Positions 45,448 through 59,100 of a stretch of 64,000 bases of DNA are shown one piece after another. Below the pieces are notes generated by a model, which ran no database searches, was not told where the DNA came from, and worked only from the letters and a program-made list of their open reading frames with translations. The DNA comes from Coregonus clupeaformis. Its lineage: Eukaryota > Chordata > Actinopteri > Salmoniformes > Salmonidae. The stretch's first letter is position 1; each line of letters opens with the position of its first letter. The translations under genes were made by a program, and so were the position numbers. The stretch lies in NCBI RefSeq assembly GCF_020615455.1, contig NC_059211.1, positions 29,362,358 to 29,426,357 of the forward strand. Direction: 5' to 3'.

Positions 45448-46314
45448 TACAGATCTGAAAACAAAAGGCAGGGGAAAACAACATTTTGTTAATATATTGA
45501 ACGTTACATATTTTATATACCCATCCTTATCTATTCAGAAAGTGTTATACTGTGCTCTTATCCAAAAGAAAAGTTGTCAGATTGCAGAGCTAGGCATAAA
45601 CCAAAGGTCAATAGAGGGCGCACTAGCACCGCATACCACAGGAGACAGGCCAAAAGCAGGCCAACCCTTATAGAAGTCTGTGAAGCCAAGTGGCCAACAC
45701 GTGTCCCCTTACCTACATTCACTTTCTCCTCACTTAAAGATCAGACTATACCCTTCCATCATATATATCCCTTTGTATAATACAAGTGCTGAAAATATAT
45801 AGCCTATATAAGCCAATGCAATGATTCACCGCCAACAATCAATGGGAGACAATATAAAACATGGCTCTGATACTGTATTATTTGGAGAGACTGGCTAAAA
45901 GTAGGGCAGATTCAATATATTACATTACAGAAGCCTCATATCCTCTGGGGGGGCATTGTCTCTTTCTCAGGTATGAGAACACTTTGTCCACCCGATACCC
46001 ATGTCCCAGCCCAGCCAGATACCTCAGACACAAAACCCTGCTGCACTTATTGCCTTCTCTATTGAACCTCTGCTTCCCTTCCTTTCCCACTGGAAAGGAC
46101 TGTACATGTGTTGCAGATGATCACATTACTGTTGTTCTGATTGTTTTTTTCTTCTTCATTATTCAGATGTTTCATAGGTCTCCTCAAAACCTCCCAAACA
46201 ATAGCCAGTATCACCATAGATCAACATTCTATTATTGATGCTCTTGGTGATGAATCATACACATGTAATAAAAACATAGATAACTGAGTGTTTCAGTAGA
46301 TGGCTCTAGCCCAG

Positions 46315-46492
46315 TGGTTCTCAATCCTGGTCCTGGGGTCCCAAAGAGGTGCACATTGTAGTTTTTGCCTTACACTGATGATTAAAATGATCAACTCATC
46401 ATCAAGCTTTGAATCATGGGTGTAATGCTAGGGCACAAACAGAAATGTGTCCCCCTTTAGGTCCCCAGGAACAGGATGAGAGCCACTGCCCT
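46315..46492. mobile_element. hAT-type MITE
   Basis: CAGTGGTTCTCAATCCTGGTCC at the left is inverted at the right as GGAACAGGATGAGAGCCACTG. The interior is noncoding. The ends resemble the hAT terminus at 62943 (CAGTGCTTCTCAA). It lies just past the stxbp3 polyadenylation signal. Confidence 0.7.
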
Positions 46493-46600
46493 AGCCCTAA
46501 AGTATAGTTGTTTTTCATAGCAGAATTGGATTTTGAGTAACAAAGTGATCAAAGTGAGTCTCACTCCAAATAATAAGACACCATTGAACCATGTCAACCA

Positions 46601-46606
46601 TTTATT
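46601..46606 (-). promoter_or_regulatory. stxbp3: stxbp3 polyadenylation signal (AATAAA)
   Basis: On the minus strand AATAAA lies about 580 bases after the stxbp3 stop codon (47185-47187). A longer or shorter 3' end is possible; this is the clearest canonical signal I see. Confidence 0.45.
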
Positions 46607-46831
46607 CATCAGTTGTTCAATACAAGAAAAGGTAAATAATCTATGACAAAATAAACAGTAACAGAGGGGAGAGAGGGTTTAGCTAGCAGCAGACAGACAG
46701 TGCTTACATCAATATGTACATTAGTTTAGCTCCATATCTTTTCATCCAAATTACATCTCTAAGCATTTCTCAGAAGCTTTCCAACATGGAAGATTATGAG
46801 TGTTTTAAGGCGAGACAAAACAAAAACACAG

Positions 46832-46950
46832 GGTGCATCTCAAATGGCACCCTATTCCCCAGCAGTGCACTACAGTTGACCAGAGCCCTATGGGCCCTGA
46901 TCAAAAGTAGTGCACTTTATAGGGAATAAAGGGTGCCATTTGAGACGCAG
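46832..46950. mobile_element. Palindromic MITE in the stxbp3 3' untranslated region
   Basis: Inverted arms GGGTGCATCTCAAATGGCAC and GTGCCATTTGAGACGCAGCC flank a second inverted pair (AGTGCACTA ... TAGTGCACT) around the centre ACCAGAGCCCTATGGGCCC. This is the full form of the element seen at 22321-22381. If transcribed as stxbp3 3' UTR it would fold into a long hairpin. Confidence 0.8.
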
Positions 46951-47184
46951 CCACACACAGATTTTATAAAAAGGTAATAACTGCACTTTAGGGTAGGGCA
47001 CAACGGTTATGTTACAAATATGCACCAGGTTCCAAAAGTTAAGTACTAATAATACACATAGCTAATGACTAAACTCTAGAATATGAATTCCCTTCAGTCT
47101 TCCATTGAGAAAGTTGAGTGCTCTGTGCTCAGGTTTGGGGGAGGGTGTTATGTTTGGGGAAGGGGTATAGGGATACGGGGTGGG

Positions 47185-50100
47185 TCACTCCTTCACTATT
47201 GTAAAGGTCTCCTTGGTGGTGGTTGGTTTACTCAGGGCCTGAATATCGTCTAGGAGCTCCATGGGGGTCACAATGTGGGACGATCCTGGAGAATAAAAAA
47301 ACAATTACATGTTTGTTAAATAACAACAAAATAAAAGGACACACAGATGAAGAACATTCTGTAGTGTTGCTTTGCCTGACACTCAAGACCAGGGGTGCAA
47401 CTTTGGTTTTAGATGTGGTGGGACATAATTATATATATATATATTTCTTTTTGTCCAGTCGGATAAACACTCCAAAACAGCCTACCCGACCGCTTGGAGG
47501 CGTCCGCATGGTCCTAAAGCACACCGTTGCCTCGTTTTGTATCACATTCCAATGATAAAACTGGGGGGGGGACAAAACTGCAATTTCAGAATGTGGCCCC
47601 CGTCCCTAGTGAAAGTTGCGCCCCTGCTCAAGACTGACCCATACTGTACTGTAATTTGTTCCCCCATTCATCACCTCCTGTTTTGTACTACCATTTATGT
47701 ACAGCAGGGGGTGTCGAGCACTAGTCCAGTTACTGGGCTGTAGTTAAGGACAATGAGAATGGATGGTTGAATCTCAAAAGTCTTCTCAATTCTTTGTGTC
47801 CTCTCTCCTTGCATTGGAAAAGATCACATTGGAGGCGATGAGAGAGGATGCAACTAACAAGAGATTGAGATTCACCCACGGTGCCCTGCAGCACAGCAGG
47901 TAGAGTTGCTGCTGTTATTACCCACCTATGATGACCTCACAGGACTTGACGGACTGTGTGACCTGGTAGGCACAGCGCATCTCTGAGTAGCTAATGCCTC
48001 CAATGATGAAGATGATGAGCCTGGAGCCACTCTTCCGCTCGTCCTGAGAACTGGCCTTGTGTTTCTGACGGGCACTGGGAGAAGAGAGAAGGACGGATGG
48101 TGTGTGTATGTGTGTGTCTGAGATTAATAATAGTTACGTTATCATATTTTTTTCATTACTTAATCAGATCTGTATTTGTAAGAGTTGTAATTTATAACAG
48201 AACCATATCCTAGACCTAGACTATAAAGAGATCAGCTTGTGTAACTGACACACAGTAACGATGTGGACCACTCATTGTCACATCCAGGCATAACACACCC
48301 CAAGGATGGGAGAAGACTCTGAATGGAGTTTGGTTTGAGTGCCAACGCTCCTTCTTTAACAGCCATAACCCCTTCCTCAACCCCAATCCACCCTTTGGGT
48401 TGCAATTAGTCTATGAATGTCATCCTTGTGCACTTTTTTGTTACCATCCTTTACCAAAAGCAAATACCACCAACTGCAATTGTGTGCCAATTCAAGAATG
48501 TTGAATCTTACCTGACAGCCCCAGAGCCATTCCAGGCTGCTGGGCACTCTGACTGGTGTGGCCATTCCCTGGTCTCCAGCTTGTTCTCCACAGCATCCTG
48601 GAACACCACACATCACACACAAAGTCTTAAATCAATACAGGATGTCAATCATACACTACAACTCATTCAGTTGTCATGATGGTGGGGAGGCAGTCACTGG
48701 ACAATGGGCCCAGGACATTTGGTCACTTATTGCAGGTCCACGGCTGGTTGTGTTGCATAGCCTTAGTTCATAATAGTTAGGTGTAGGCTGGTATCAGCCA
48801 TTGGGATAACTGATCCTAAATCAGTTGTATTGTTATGGGTAGAGAGTAATCAGTGCCTGTGTTCAATTCACAATTTCTATACTATTTATTGCTAACAGTC
48901 TCTAGTGTCCAATGTTCTATGCCTGAGGGACCTAAACTGCACAAACAAGACTTACTGAAATGAGTTGAATTTTAACCTTTTGAGCTAGGGGCCATTTGAA
49001 TAACCCTATCCCTCTCAGTTGCCTGTCCCTTTCTGAGAAGAAACGCAATGTACAGGAAAGTCCTCAATGAACTTCCTTCCCATAGCTGGAATTTTATTTG
49101 TGTTTAATGACGGAGTTATACACTTACCAGCCTCAATCGAAACAGCCAAGAGCCAATTTAGGAATATAAAATAATATTGAAAATCAGAACATAGTGTGCA
49201 ACCTAGCTTTTCAATACCCAATAAACCAAACTATAGCCTCAATTGACCCGACACTCAATTTTCTGAGGAGTGGCTTCCGTCTGGCCACGCTAACATAAAA
49301 GGCCTGATTGGTGGAGTGCTGCAGAGATGGTTGTCCTTCTGGAAGGTTCCCCCCCCATCTCCACAGAGGAGCTCTGGAGCTCTGTCAAAGTCACCATTGG
49401 GTTCTTGGTAACCTCCTCCTCCCTTGATTGATCAGTTTGGCCAGGCGGCCAGCTCTAGGAAGAGTCTTGGTGGTTCCAAACTTCTTCCATTTAAGAATGA
49501 TGGAGGCCACTGTGTTCTTGGGGACCTTCAATGCTGCAAAATGTTTTTGGTACCCTTCCCCAGATCTGTGCCTCGACACAATCCTGTCTCAGAGCTCTAT
49601 GGACAATTCCTTCGACCTCATGGCTTGGTTTTTGCTCTGACATGCACTGTCAACTGTGGGACCTTATATAGACAGGTGTGTGCCTTTACAAATCATGTCC
49701 AATCAAATGAATTTACCACAGGTGGACTCCAATGAAGTTGTAGAAACATCAAGGATGATCAATGGAAACAAGATGCACCTGAGCTCAATTTTCAAGTTTC
49801 ATAGCAAAGGGGCTGAATACTTATGTAAATAAGGTATTTCTGTTTTTAATTTGTAATCCATTTTAGAATAAGGCTGTAACGTAACAAAATGTGGAAAAGG
49901 GGAAGGGGTCTGAATACTTTCCGAATGCACTTTAGATACCACAGTCAAAAACATTGCTTCATTCTAAGTGGTATGCTAGTATACAGTGGCTTGCGAAAGT
50001 ATTCACCCCGCTTGGCATTTTTCCTATTTTGCCGCCTTAAACCTGGAATTAAAATTGATTTTGGGGGGGGTTTTGGGGGTTTGTATCATTTGATTTACAC

Positions 50101-53100
50101 AACATGCCTACCACTTTGAAGATGCAAAATATTTTTTATTGTGAAACAAACAAGACAAAAAAAACAGAAAACTTGAGCGTGCATAACTATTCACCGCCCC
50201 AAAGTCAATACTTGTAGAGCCACCTTTTGCAGCAATTACAGCTGCAAGTCTCTTGGGGTATGTTTCTATAAGCTTAGCACATCTAGCCACTGGGATTTTT
50301 TCCCATTCATCAAGGCAAAACTGCTCCAGATCCTTCAAGTTGGATGGGTTCCGCTTGTGTACAGCAATCTAAGTCATACCACAGATTCTCAATTGGATTG
50401 AGGTCTGGGCTTTGACTAGACCATTCCAAGATATTTAAAATGTTTCCCCTTAAACCACTAGAGTGTTGCTTTGGCAGTATTCTCAGGGTCATTGTCCTGC
50501 TGGAAGGTGAACCTCTGTCCCAGTCTCAAATCTCTGGAAGACTGAAACAGGTTTCCCTCAAGAATTTCCTTGTATTTAGCGCCATTCATCATTCCTTCAA
50601 TTCTGACCAGTTTCCCAGTCCCTGTCGATGAAAAACATCCCCACAGCATGATGCTGCCACCACCATGCTTCACTGTGGGGATGGTGTTCTCGGGGTGATG
50701 AGAGGTGTTGGGTTTGCGCCAGACATAGCGTTTTCCTTGATGGCCAAAAAGCTCAATTTTAGTCTCATCTGACCAGAGTACCTTCTTCCATATGTTTGGG
50801 GAGTCTCCCACATGCCTTTTGGCAAACACCAAACATGTTTGCTTATTTATTTTCTTTAAGCAATGGCTTTTTTTCTGGCCACTCTTCCGTAAAGCCCAGC
50901 TCTGTGGAATGTACGGCTTAAATTGGTCCTATGGACAGATACTCCAATCTCCGCTGTGGAGCTTTGCAGCTCCTTCAGGGTTATCTTCAGTCTCTTTGTT
51001 GCCTCTCTGATTAATGCCCTCCTTGCCTGGTCCGAGAGTTTTGGTGGGTGGCCCTCTCTTGGCAGGTTTGTTGTGGTGCCATATTCTTTAAAAAAAATTA
51101 TAATGGATTTAATGGTGCTCAGTGGGATGTTCAAAGTTTCTGATTTTTTTTATAACCCAACCCTGATCTTTACTTCTCCACAACTTTGTCCCTGACCTGT
51201 TTGGAGAGCTCCTTGGTCTTCATGGTGACGCTTGCTTGGAGGTGCCCCTTGCTTAATGGTGTTGCAGACTCTGGGGCCTTTCAGAATAGGTGTATATATA
51301 CTGAGATCATGTGACACTTACAGTTGAAGTCAGAAGTTTACGTACACCTTAGCCAAATACATTTAAACTCAGTTTTTCACAATTCCTGACATTTAATCCT
51401 AGTAAAAATTCCCTGTCTTAGGTCAGTTAGGATCACCACTTTATTTTAAGAATGTGAAATGTCAGAATAATAGTAGAGAGAATGATTTATTTCAGCTTTT
51501 ATTTATTTCATCACATTCCCAGTGGGTCAGAAGTATACATACACTCAATTAGTATTTGGTAGCATTGCCTTTAAATTGTTTAACTTGGGTCAAATGTTTC
51601 GGGTAGCCTTCCACAAGCTTCCCACAATAAGTTGGGTGAATTTTGGCCCATTCCTCCTGACAGAGCTGGTGTAACTGAGTCAGGTTTGTAGGTCTCCTTG
51701 CTCGCACACACTTTTTCAGTTCTTCCCACACATTTTCTATAGGATTGAGGTCAGGGCTTTGTGATGGCCACTCCAATACCTTGACTTTGTTGTCCTTAAG
51801 CCATTTTGCCACAACTTTGGAAGGATGCTTAGGGTCATTGTCCATTTGGAAGACCCATTTGCGACCAAGCTTTAACTTCCTGACTGATGTCTTGAGATGT
51901 TGCTTCAATATATCCACATAATTTTCCTTCCTCATGATGCCATCTATTTTGTGAAGTGCACCAGTCCCTCCTGCAGCAAAGCACCCCCACAGCATGATGC
52001 TGCCACCCCCGTGCTTCACGGTTGGGATGGTGTTCTTCGGCTTGCAAGCCACCCCCTTTTTCCTCCAAACACAATGATGGTCATTATGGCCAAACAGTTC
52101 TATTTTTGTTTAATCAGACCAGAGGACATTTCTCCAAAAAGTACGATCTTTGTCCCCATGTGCAGATGAAAACCGTAGTCTGGCTTTTCTATGGCGGTTT
52201 TGGAGCAGTGGCTTCTTCCTTGCTGAACAGACTTTTAGGTTATGTCGATATAGGACTTGTTTTACTGTGGATATAGATACTTTTGTACCTGTTTCCTCCA
52301 GCATCTTCACAAGGTCCTTTGCTGTTGTTCTGGGATTGATTTGCACTTTTCACACCAAAGTACGTTCATCTCTAGGAGACAGAACACGTCTCCTTCCTGA
52401 GCGGTATGACGGCTGCGTGGTCCCATGGTGTTTATACTTGCGTACTATTGGTTGCACAGATGAACGTGGTACCTTCAGGCGTTTGGAAATTGCTCCCAAG
52501 GATGAACCAGACTTGTGGAGGTCTACAATATTTTTTCTGAGGTCTTGGCTGATTTCTTTAGATTTTCCCATGATGTCAAGCAAAGAGGCACTGAGTTTGA
52601 AGGTAGGCCTTGAAATACATCCACAGGTACACCTCCAATTGACTCAAATGATGTCAATTAGCCTATCAGAAGCTTCTAAAGCCATGCATTTTCCAAGCTG
52701 TTTAAAGGCACAGTCAACTTAGTGTATGTAAACTTCTGACCCACTGGAATTGTGATACAGTGAATTATAAGTGAAATAATCTGTCTGTAAACAATTGTTG
52801 GAAAAATTAATTGTGTCATGCACAAAGTAGATGTCCTAACCGACTTGCCAAAACTATAGTTTGTTAACAAGAAATTTGTGGAGTGGTTGAAAAACGAGTT
52901 TTAATGACTCCAACCTAAGTTTATGTAAACTTCTGACTTAAACTGTAAATAAAGTCCACCTGTGTGCAATCTAACTAATTATGTGACTTCTGAAGGTAAT
53001 TGGTTGCACCAGATCTTCTTTAGGGGCTTCATAGCAAAGGGGGTGAATACATATGCACTCAACTTTTCTGTAATTTATTTTTTAGAATTTTTTGAAGCAA

Positions 53101-56100
53101 GTAATTTTTTTCATTTCACATCAACAATTTTGACTATTTTGTGTATGTCCATTACATGAAATCCAAATAAAAATCCATTTAAATTACAGGTTGTAATGCA
53201 ACAAAATAGGAAAAATGCAAAGGGGGATGAATACCTTTGCAAGGCACTGTATATACAGTGAGGGAAAAAAGTATTTGATCCCCTGCTGATTTTGTACATT
53301 TGCCCACTGACAAAGAAATTATCAGTCTATAATTTTAATGGTAGGTTTATTTGAACAGTGAGAGACAGAATAACAACAACACAAATCCAGAAAAACGCAT
53401 GTCAAAAATGTTATAAATTGATTTGCATTTTAATGAGGGAAATAAGTATTTGACCCCCTCTCAATCAGAAAGATTTCTGGCTCCCAGGTGTCTTTTATAC
53501 AGGTAACGAGCTGAGATTAGGAGCACACTCTTAAAGGGAGTGCTCCTAATCTCAGTTTGTTACCTGTATAAAAAGACACCTGTCCACAGAAGCAATCAAT
53601 CAATTAGATTCCAAACTCTCCACCATGGCCAAGACCAAAGAGCTCTCCAAGGATGTCAGGGACAAGATTGTAGACATACACAAGGCTGGAATGGGCTACA
53701 AGACCATTGCCAAGCAGCTTGGTGAGAAGGTGACAACAGTTGGTCCAATTATTCGCAAATGGAAGAAACACAAAAGAACCGTCAATCTCCCTCGGCCTGG
53801 GGCTCCATGCAAGATCTCACCTCGTGGAGTTGCAATGATCATGAGAACGGTGAGGAATCAGCCCAGAACTACACGGGAGGATCTTGTCAATGATCTCAAG
53901 GCAGCTGGGACCATAGTCACCAAGAAAACAATTGGTAACACACTACGCCATGAAGGACTGAAATCCTGCAGCGCCCGCAAGGTCCCCCTGCTCAAGAAAG
54001 CACATATACAGGCCCGTCTGAAGTTTGCCAATGAACATCTGAATGATTCAGAGGAGAACTGGGTGAAAGTGTTGTGGTCAGATGAGACCAAAATCGATCT
54101 CTTTGGCATCAACTCAACTCGCCGTGTTTGGAGAAGGAGGAATGCTGCCTATGAACCCAAGAACACCATCCCCACCGTCAAACATGGAGGCGGAAACATT
54201 ATGCTTTGGGGGTGTTTTTTTCTGCTAAGGGGACAGGACAACTTCACCACATCAAAGGGACGATGGACGGGGCCATGTACCATCAAATCTTGGGTGAGAA
54301 CCTCCTTCCCTCAGCCAGGGCATTGAAAATGGGTCGTGGATGGGTATTCCAGCATGACAATGACCCAAAACACACGGCCAAGGCAACAAAGGAGTGGCTC
54401 AAGAAGAAGCACATTAAGGTCCTGGAGTGGCCTAGCCAGTCTCCAGACCTTAATCCCATAGAAAATCTGTGGAGGGAGCTGAAGGTTCGAGTTGCCAAAC
54501 GTCAGCCTCGAAACCTTAATGACTTGGAGAAGACCTGCAAAGAGGAGTGGAACAAAATCCCTCCTGAGATGTGTGCAAACCTGGTGGCCAACTACAAGAA
54601 ACGTCTGACCTCTGTGATTGCCAACAAGGGTTTTGCCACCAAGTACTAAATCATGTTTTGCAGAGGGGTCAAATACGTATTTCCGTCATAAAAATGCAAA
54701 TCAATTTATAACATTTCTGACATGCGTTTTTCTGGATATTTTTGTTGTTATTCTGTCTCTCACTGTTCAAATAACCCTACCATTAAAATTATAGACTGAT
54801 CATGTCTTTGTCAGTGGGCAAACGTACAAAATCAGCAGGGGATCAAATACTTTTTTCCCTCACTGTAGGTAACTGCCAAAATAAAGGAAACAGCAACATC
54901 AGCTCAACACCATAGTCCCCTCCAAGTGCAGGACCCTGGGACTGAACACATCCCTCTATCTAAAGGCTTGATTCTGTGACCAACTTGAGGCACTGTTCTT
55001 TCTGATAGGAGATAAAGGCCAGTGCCTGTTGCGCACCGCAACATCACCCATCTTGCAATCTGAGCAGAGGCAGTCAACATTTTGAAACGAAACATAATTA
55101 CTTAAAACCTGGACGTTTATTTTTTATGAGGCATGTCTTACCATGTTCCGACAATAGGAATGTTAAGGGGATTCTTTGATAAACACTTCCTCATATGCCA
55201 TTGAAACCAATATTTCTCTCATGTTCTCAACTTTCTTTCGTTGTCCAGCAGCCAAAGACACAATCCTAGTCATATTAACAACCCATGCTAGTTGTTGCGT
55301 CTTTAGATCTTCCCTCTTTCTACATATCTGAAGGATATTTTCATCTCTGTCATATGAAACCGCTCGCATTTGCGGTGCACTTTTGAGAACAGTGTTTTAC
55401 TGCTAATTGCATTTTGGAACATTCGCGCTTATAGCCTACTGCTGTGTGTACATTGCTGCGCTTATAATGTGAAGAAATAGCCTAATAGTCTATCAACATT
55501 TTAAGCTAAACGTTCTGATCCGTTGCATCAGCCTCATTGCATCTTTCTAATTGACCTGGCCCGGGTATCCTGGATGGACATTGACCTCATTCTGTCAGTA
55601 GAGGATGCCTGGTTGTTCTTTAAAAGTGCTTTCCTCTCAATCTTAAATAAGCATGCCCCATTCAAAAAATTCAGAACTAAGAACAGATATAGCCCCTGGT
55701 TCTCCTCAGACTTGACTGCCCTTGACCAGCACAAAAACATCCTGTGGCGTACTGCATTAGCACCAAACAGCCCCCGCGATATGCAACTTTTTAGGGAAGT
55801 CAGGAACCAATATACACAATCAGTAAGGAAAGCAAAGGCTAGCTTTTTCAAACAGAAATTTGCATTCTGTAGCACTAACTCCAAAAAGTTTTGGGACACT
55901 GTAAAGTTCATGGAAAATAAGAGCACCTCCTCCCAACTTCCCACTGCACTGAGGCTAGGAAACACTGTCACCACAGATAAATCTACAATAATCGAGAATT
56001 TCAACAAGCATTTTTCTACGGCTGGCCATGCTTTCCACCTGGCTGCCACTACCCCGGCCACCAGCTCTGCACCCTCCGCTGCATTCAGACAGCTGATGTT

Positions 56101-59100
56101 CTGAAAGAGCTGAAAAATCTGGACCCCTACAAATCAGCTGGGCTAGACAATCTGGACCCTTTCTTTCTAGAATTAGCCGCCGAAATTGTCGCAACCCCTA
56201 TTACTAGCCTGTTCAACCTCTCTTTCGTAACGTCTGAGATCCCCAGAGATTGGAAAGCTGCCGCGGTCATCCCCCTCTTCAAAGGGGGTGACACTCTAGA
56301 TCCAAACTGTTACAGACCTATATCCATCCTGCCCTGCCTTTCGAAAGTATTTGAAAGCCAAGTTAACAAACAGATCACCGTCCATTTCGAATCCCACCGT
56401 ACCTTCTCCGCTATGCAATCTGGTTTCCGAGCTGGTCATGGGTGCACCTCAGCCACGCTCAAGGTCCTAAATTATATTATAACCACGATCGATAAAAGAC
56501 AGTACTGCGCAGCAGTCTTCATCGACCTGGCCAAGGCTTTCGACTCTGTCAACCACCACATTCTTATTGGCAGACTAAATAGCCTTGGTTTCTCTAATGA
56601 CTGCCTCGCCTGGTTCACCAACTACTTCTCAGATAGAGTTCAATGTGTCAAATCGGAGGGCCTGTTGTCTGGACCTCTGGCCGTCTCTATGGAGGTGGCA
56701 CAGGGTTAAACTCTCGGGCCAACTCTATTCTCTGTGTATATCAATGATGTCGCTCTTACTGCTGGTGACGCTCGGATCCACCTCTACGCAGACGACACCA
56801 TTTTGTATACATCTGGCCCTTCATTGGACACTGTGTTAACAAACCTCCAAACGAGCTTCAACGCCATACAACACTCCTTCCGTAGCCTCCAACTGCTCTT
56901 AAACACTAGTAAAACGAAATGCATGCTCTTCAACCGAACGCTGCTTGCACCCGCCCACCCGACTAGAATCACTACTCTCGGCGGGTCTGACCTAGAGTAT
57001 GTGGACAACTACAAATACCTAGGTGTCTGGTTAGACTGTAAACTCTCTTTCCAGACTCACATTAAGCATCTCCAATCAAAAGTTAGATCTAGAATCGGCT
57101 TCCTATTTCGCAACAAAGCCTCCTTCACTCATGCTGCCAAACATGCTCTCGTAAAACTGACTATCCTACCGATCCTTGACTTCGGCGATGTCATTTACAA
57201 AATAGCCTCCAACACTCTACTCAGCAAATTGGATGTAGTCTATCACAGTGCCATCCGTTTTGTCACCAAAGCCCCATATACTACTCACCATTGTGACCTG
57301 TACGCTCTTGTTGGCTGGCCCTCACTACATATTCGTCGCCAAACCCACTGGCTCCAGGTCATCTATAAATCACTGCTAGGCAAATCCCTGTCTTACCTTA
57401 GCTCACTGTTCACCATAGCAACACCCACCCGTAGTCTGCGCTCCAGCAGGTATATCTCACTGATCATCCCCAAAGCCAACACCTCCTTTGGCCACCATTC
57501 CTTCCAGTTCTCTGCTGCCAATGACTGGAACGAACTGCAAAAATCTCTGAAGCTGGAGACTCTTATCTCCCTCACTAACTTTAAGCATCAGTTGTCAGAG
57601 CAGCTTACTGATCACTGCACCTGTACACAGCCATTCTGAAATTAGCCCACCCAACTACCTCATCCCCATATTGTTATTATTTTGCTAATTTGCACCGCAG
57701 TATCTCTATTTGCACATCATCTTTTGCACATCTATCATTCCAGTGTTAATACGAAATTGTAACTATTTTGCACTATGGCCTATTTATTGCCTTACCTCCA
57801 TAACTTACATTTGCACACACTGTATATATTTTTTCTGTTGTATTTTTGACTTTATGTTTTGTTTACCCCATATGTAACTCTGTTGTTGTTTTTAATCGCA
57901 CTGCTTTGCTTTATCTTGGCCAGGTCGCAGTTGTAAATGAGAACTTGTTCTCAACTAGCTTACCTGGTTAAATAAAGGTGAAATAAATAAGTAAAAAATG
58001 TAAAAGGTTTTTTGATGTACAGTGGTTGTATTAATTTGGGACCTATCGCGTCCCACAACTGTCCCAGAGTATGTTCTGGAATATGTATTTATCACACAGA
58101 AGCACAAGCTGACCAATAGAATAGATCAACTTTTGTACTATGGAGGATAGTAGATTTAGATAGGCTAGTGCTTTTGCTGTTCGTTAGGCCTACTCATCTT
58201 CTTGGCTGACGAAAAGTAAATGTAGACAGTTCTTCTAACATCTTCAATATGCGCCTCGGAATTCGATAAGGACTTCCTGACGGGCCAGCCCCAGGTGGTG
58301 AGGGTAGGCAACACAAGGGCCCCTCAGGGGTGCGTGCTAAGTCCCCTACTGTACACACCCGCATAGTTGTGAAGAGGGCACGACAGCTTCTCTTCCCCCT
58401 CAGGAGGATGAACAAATTTGGCATGGGCCCTGGGATCTTCAGAATGTTTTACAGCTGCACCAGAAAGCATCTTGACTGGCTGCATCACCACTTGGTATGG
58501 CAAATGTACCGCCCTCGACCACAAAGCGCTACAGAGGGTGGTGTAGATGGCCCAGTACATCACTGGAGCTGAGCTACCTGCCATCCAGGACCTCTACATG
58601 TGTCAGAGGAAGGCCCGAAAAATTGCCAAAGACTTCAGCCACCCAAGCCATTACCTGTTCCCTCTGCTAATGTTTGGCAGACGGTACCGGCGCATTGGCT
58701 CTCGGACCAACAGGCTCCGAGATAGCAGTCTTATGGCTTGGGGGTAGAAGCTAAATAGCCATAAGACTCCTAAATAGTTAATTAAATGGCTACACGGACT
58801 ACATACACTCACCGGCCTATATACACTCACCCCATTCAGGAAACTGGATCGCTCCTACAGTCACGTGGCATTGGCTTGCTATATAAAGGAGGCAGACAGG
58901 CATCGAGGCATTCAGTTACTGTTCAATTGAACGTTAGAATGGGTAAAACGAGTGACCTAAGTGACTTCGAGTGTGGTATGATCGTCGGGGCCAGGTGTGC
59001 CGGATCCAGTCTCTCAGAAACGTCCGCCCTCCTGGGCTTTTCATGTACGATAGTGTCTAGGGCAGGACTCTCCAAACCTGTTCCTGGAGAGCTACCATCC

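Larger units (their letters stand above)
49982..53251 (-). mobile_element. Tc1/mariner element split by a second Tc1
   Basis: Ends TACAGTGGCTTGCGAAAG (49982) and CTTTGCAAGGCACTGTA (53251) bound this reverse-oriented element, which hosts another Tc1 at 51319-52947 in its leader. The transposase starts at about 51224 (MKTKELSKQVRDKVVEK then a stop) and decays through several frames to 50215. Catalytic blocks remain: VLWSDETKIELFG and QQDNDPENTAK in 50458-50832, and SQSPDLNPIENLW near 50400. Confidence 0.9.

Noticed and set aside
28359..46590. Search for a further host gene between gpsm2 and stxbp3 (for example an AKNAD1 homologue)
   Set aside because: Every frame with codon structure in this interval belongs to a transposase or LINE; nothing resembles a host exon.
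49982..54867. CRISPR-like or other regularly spaced arrays
   Set aside because: The repeated blocks here are Tc1 inverted repeats; the only regular arrays in the window are the minisatellites at 23931 and 61984.
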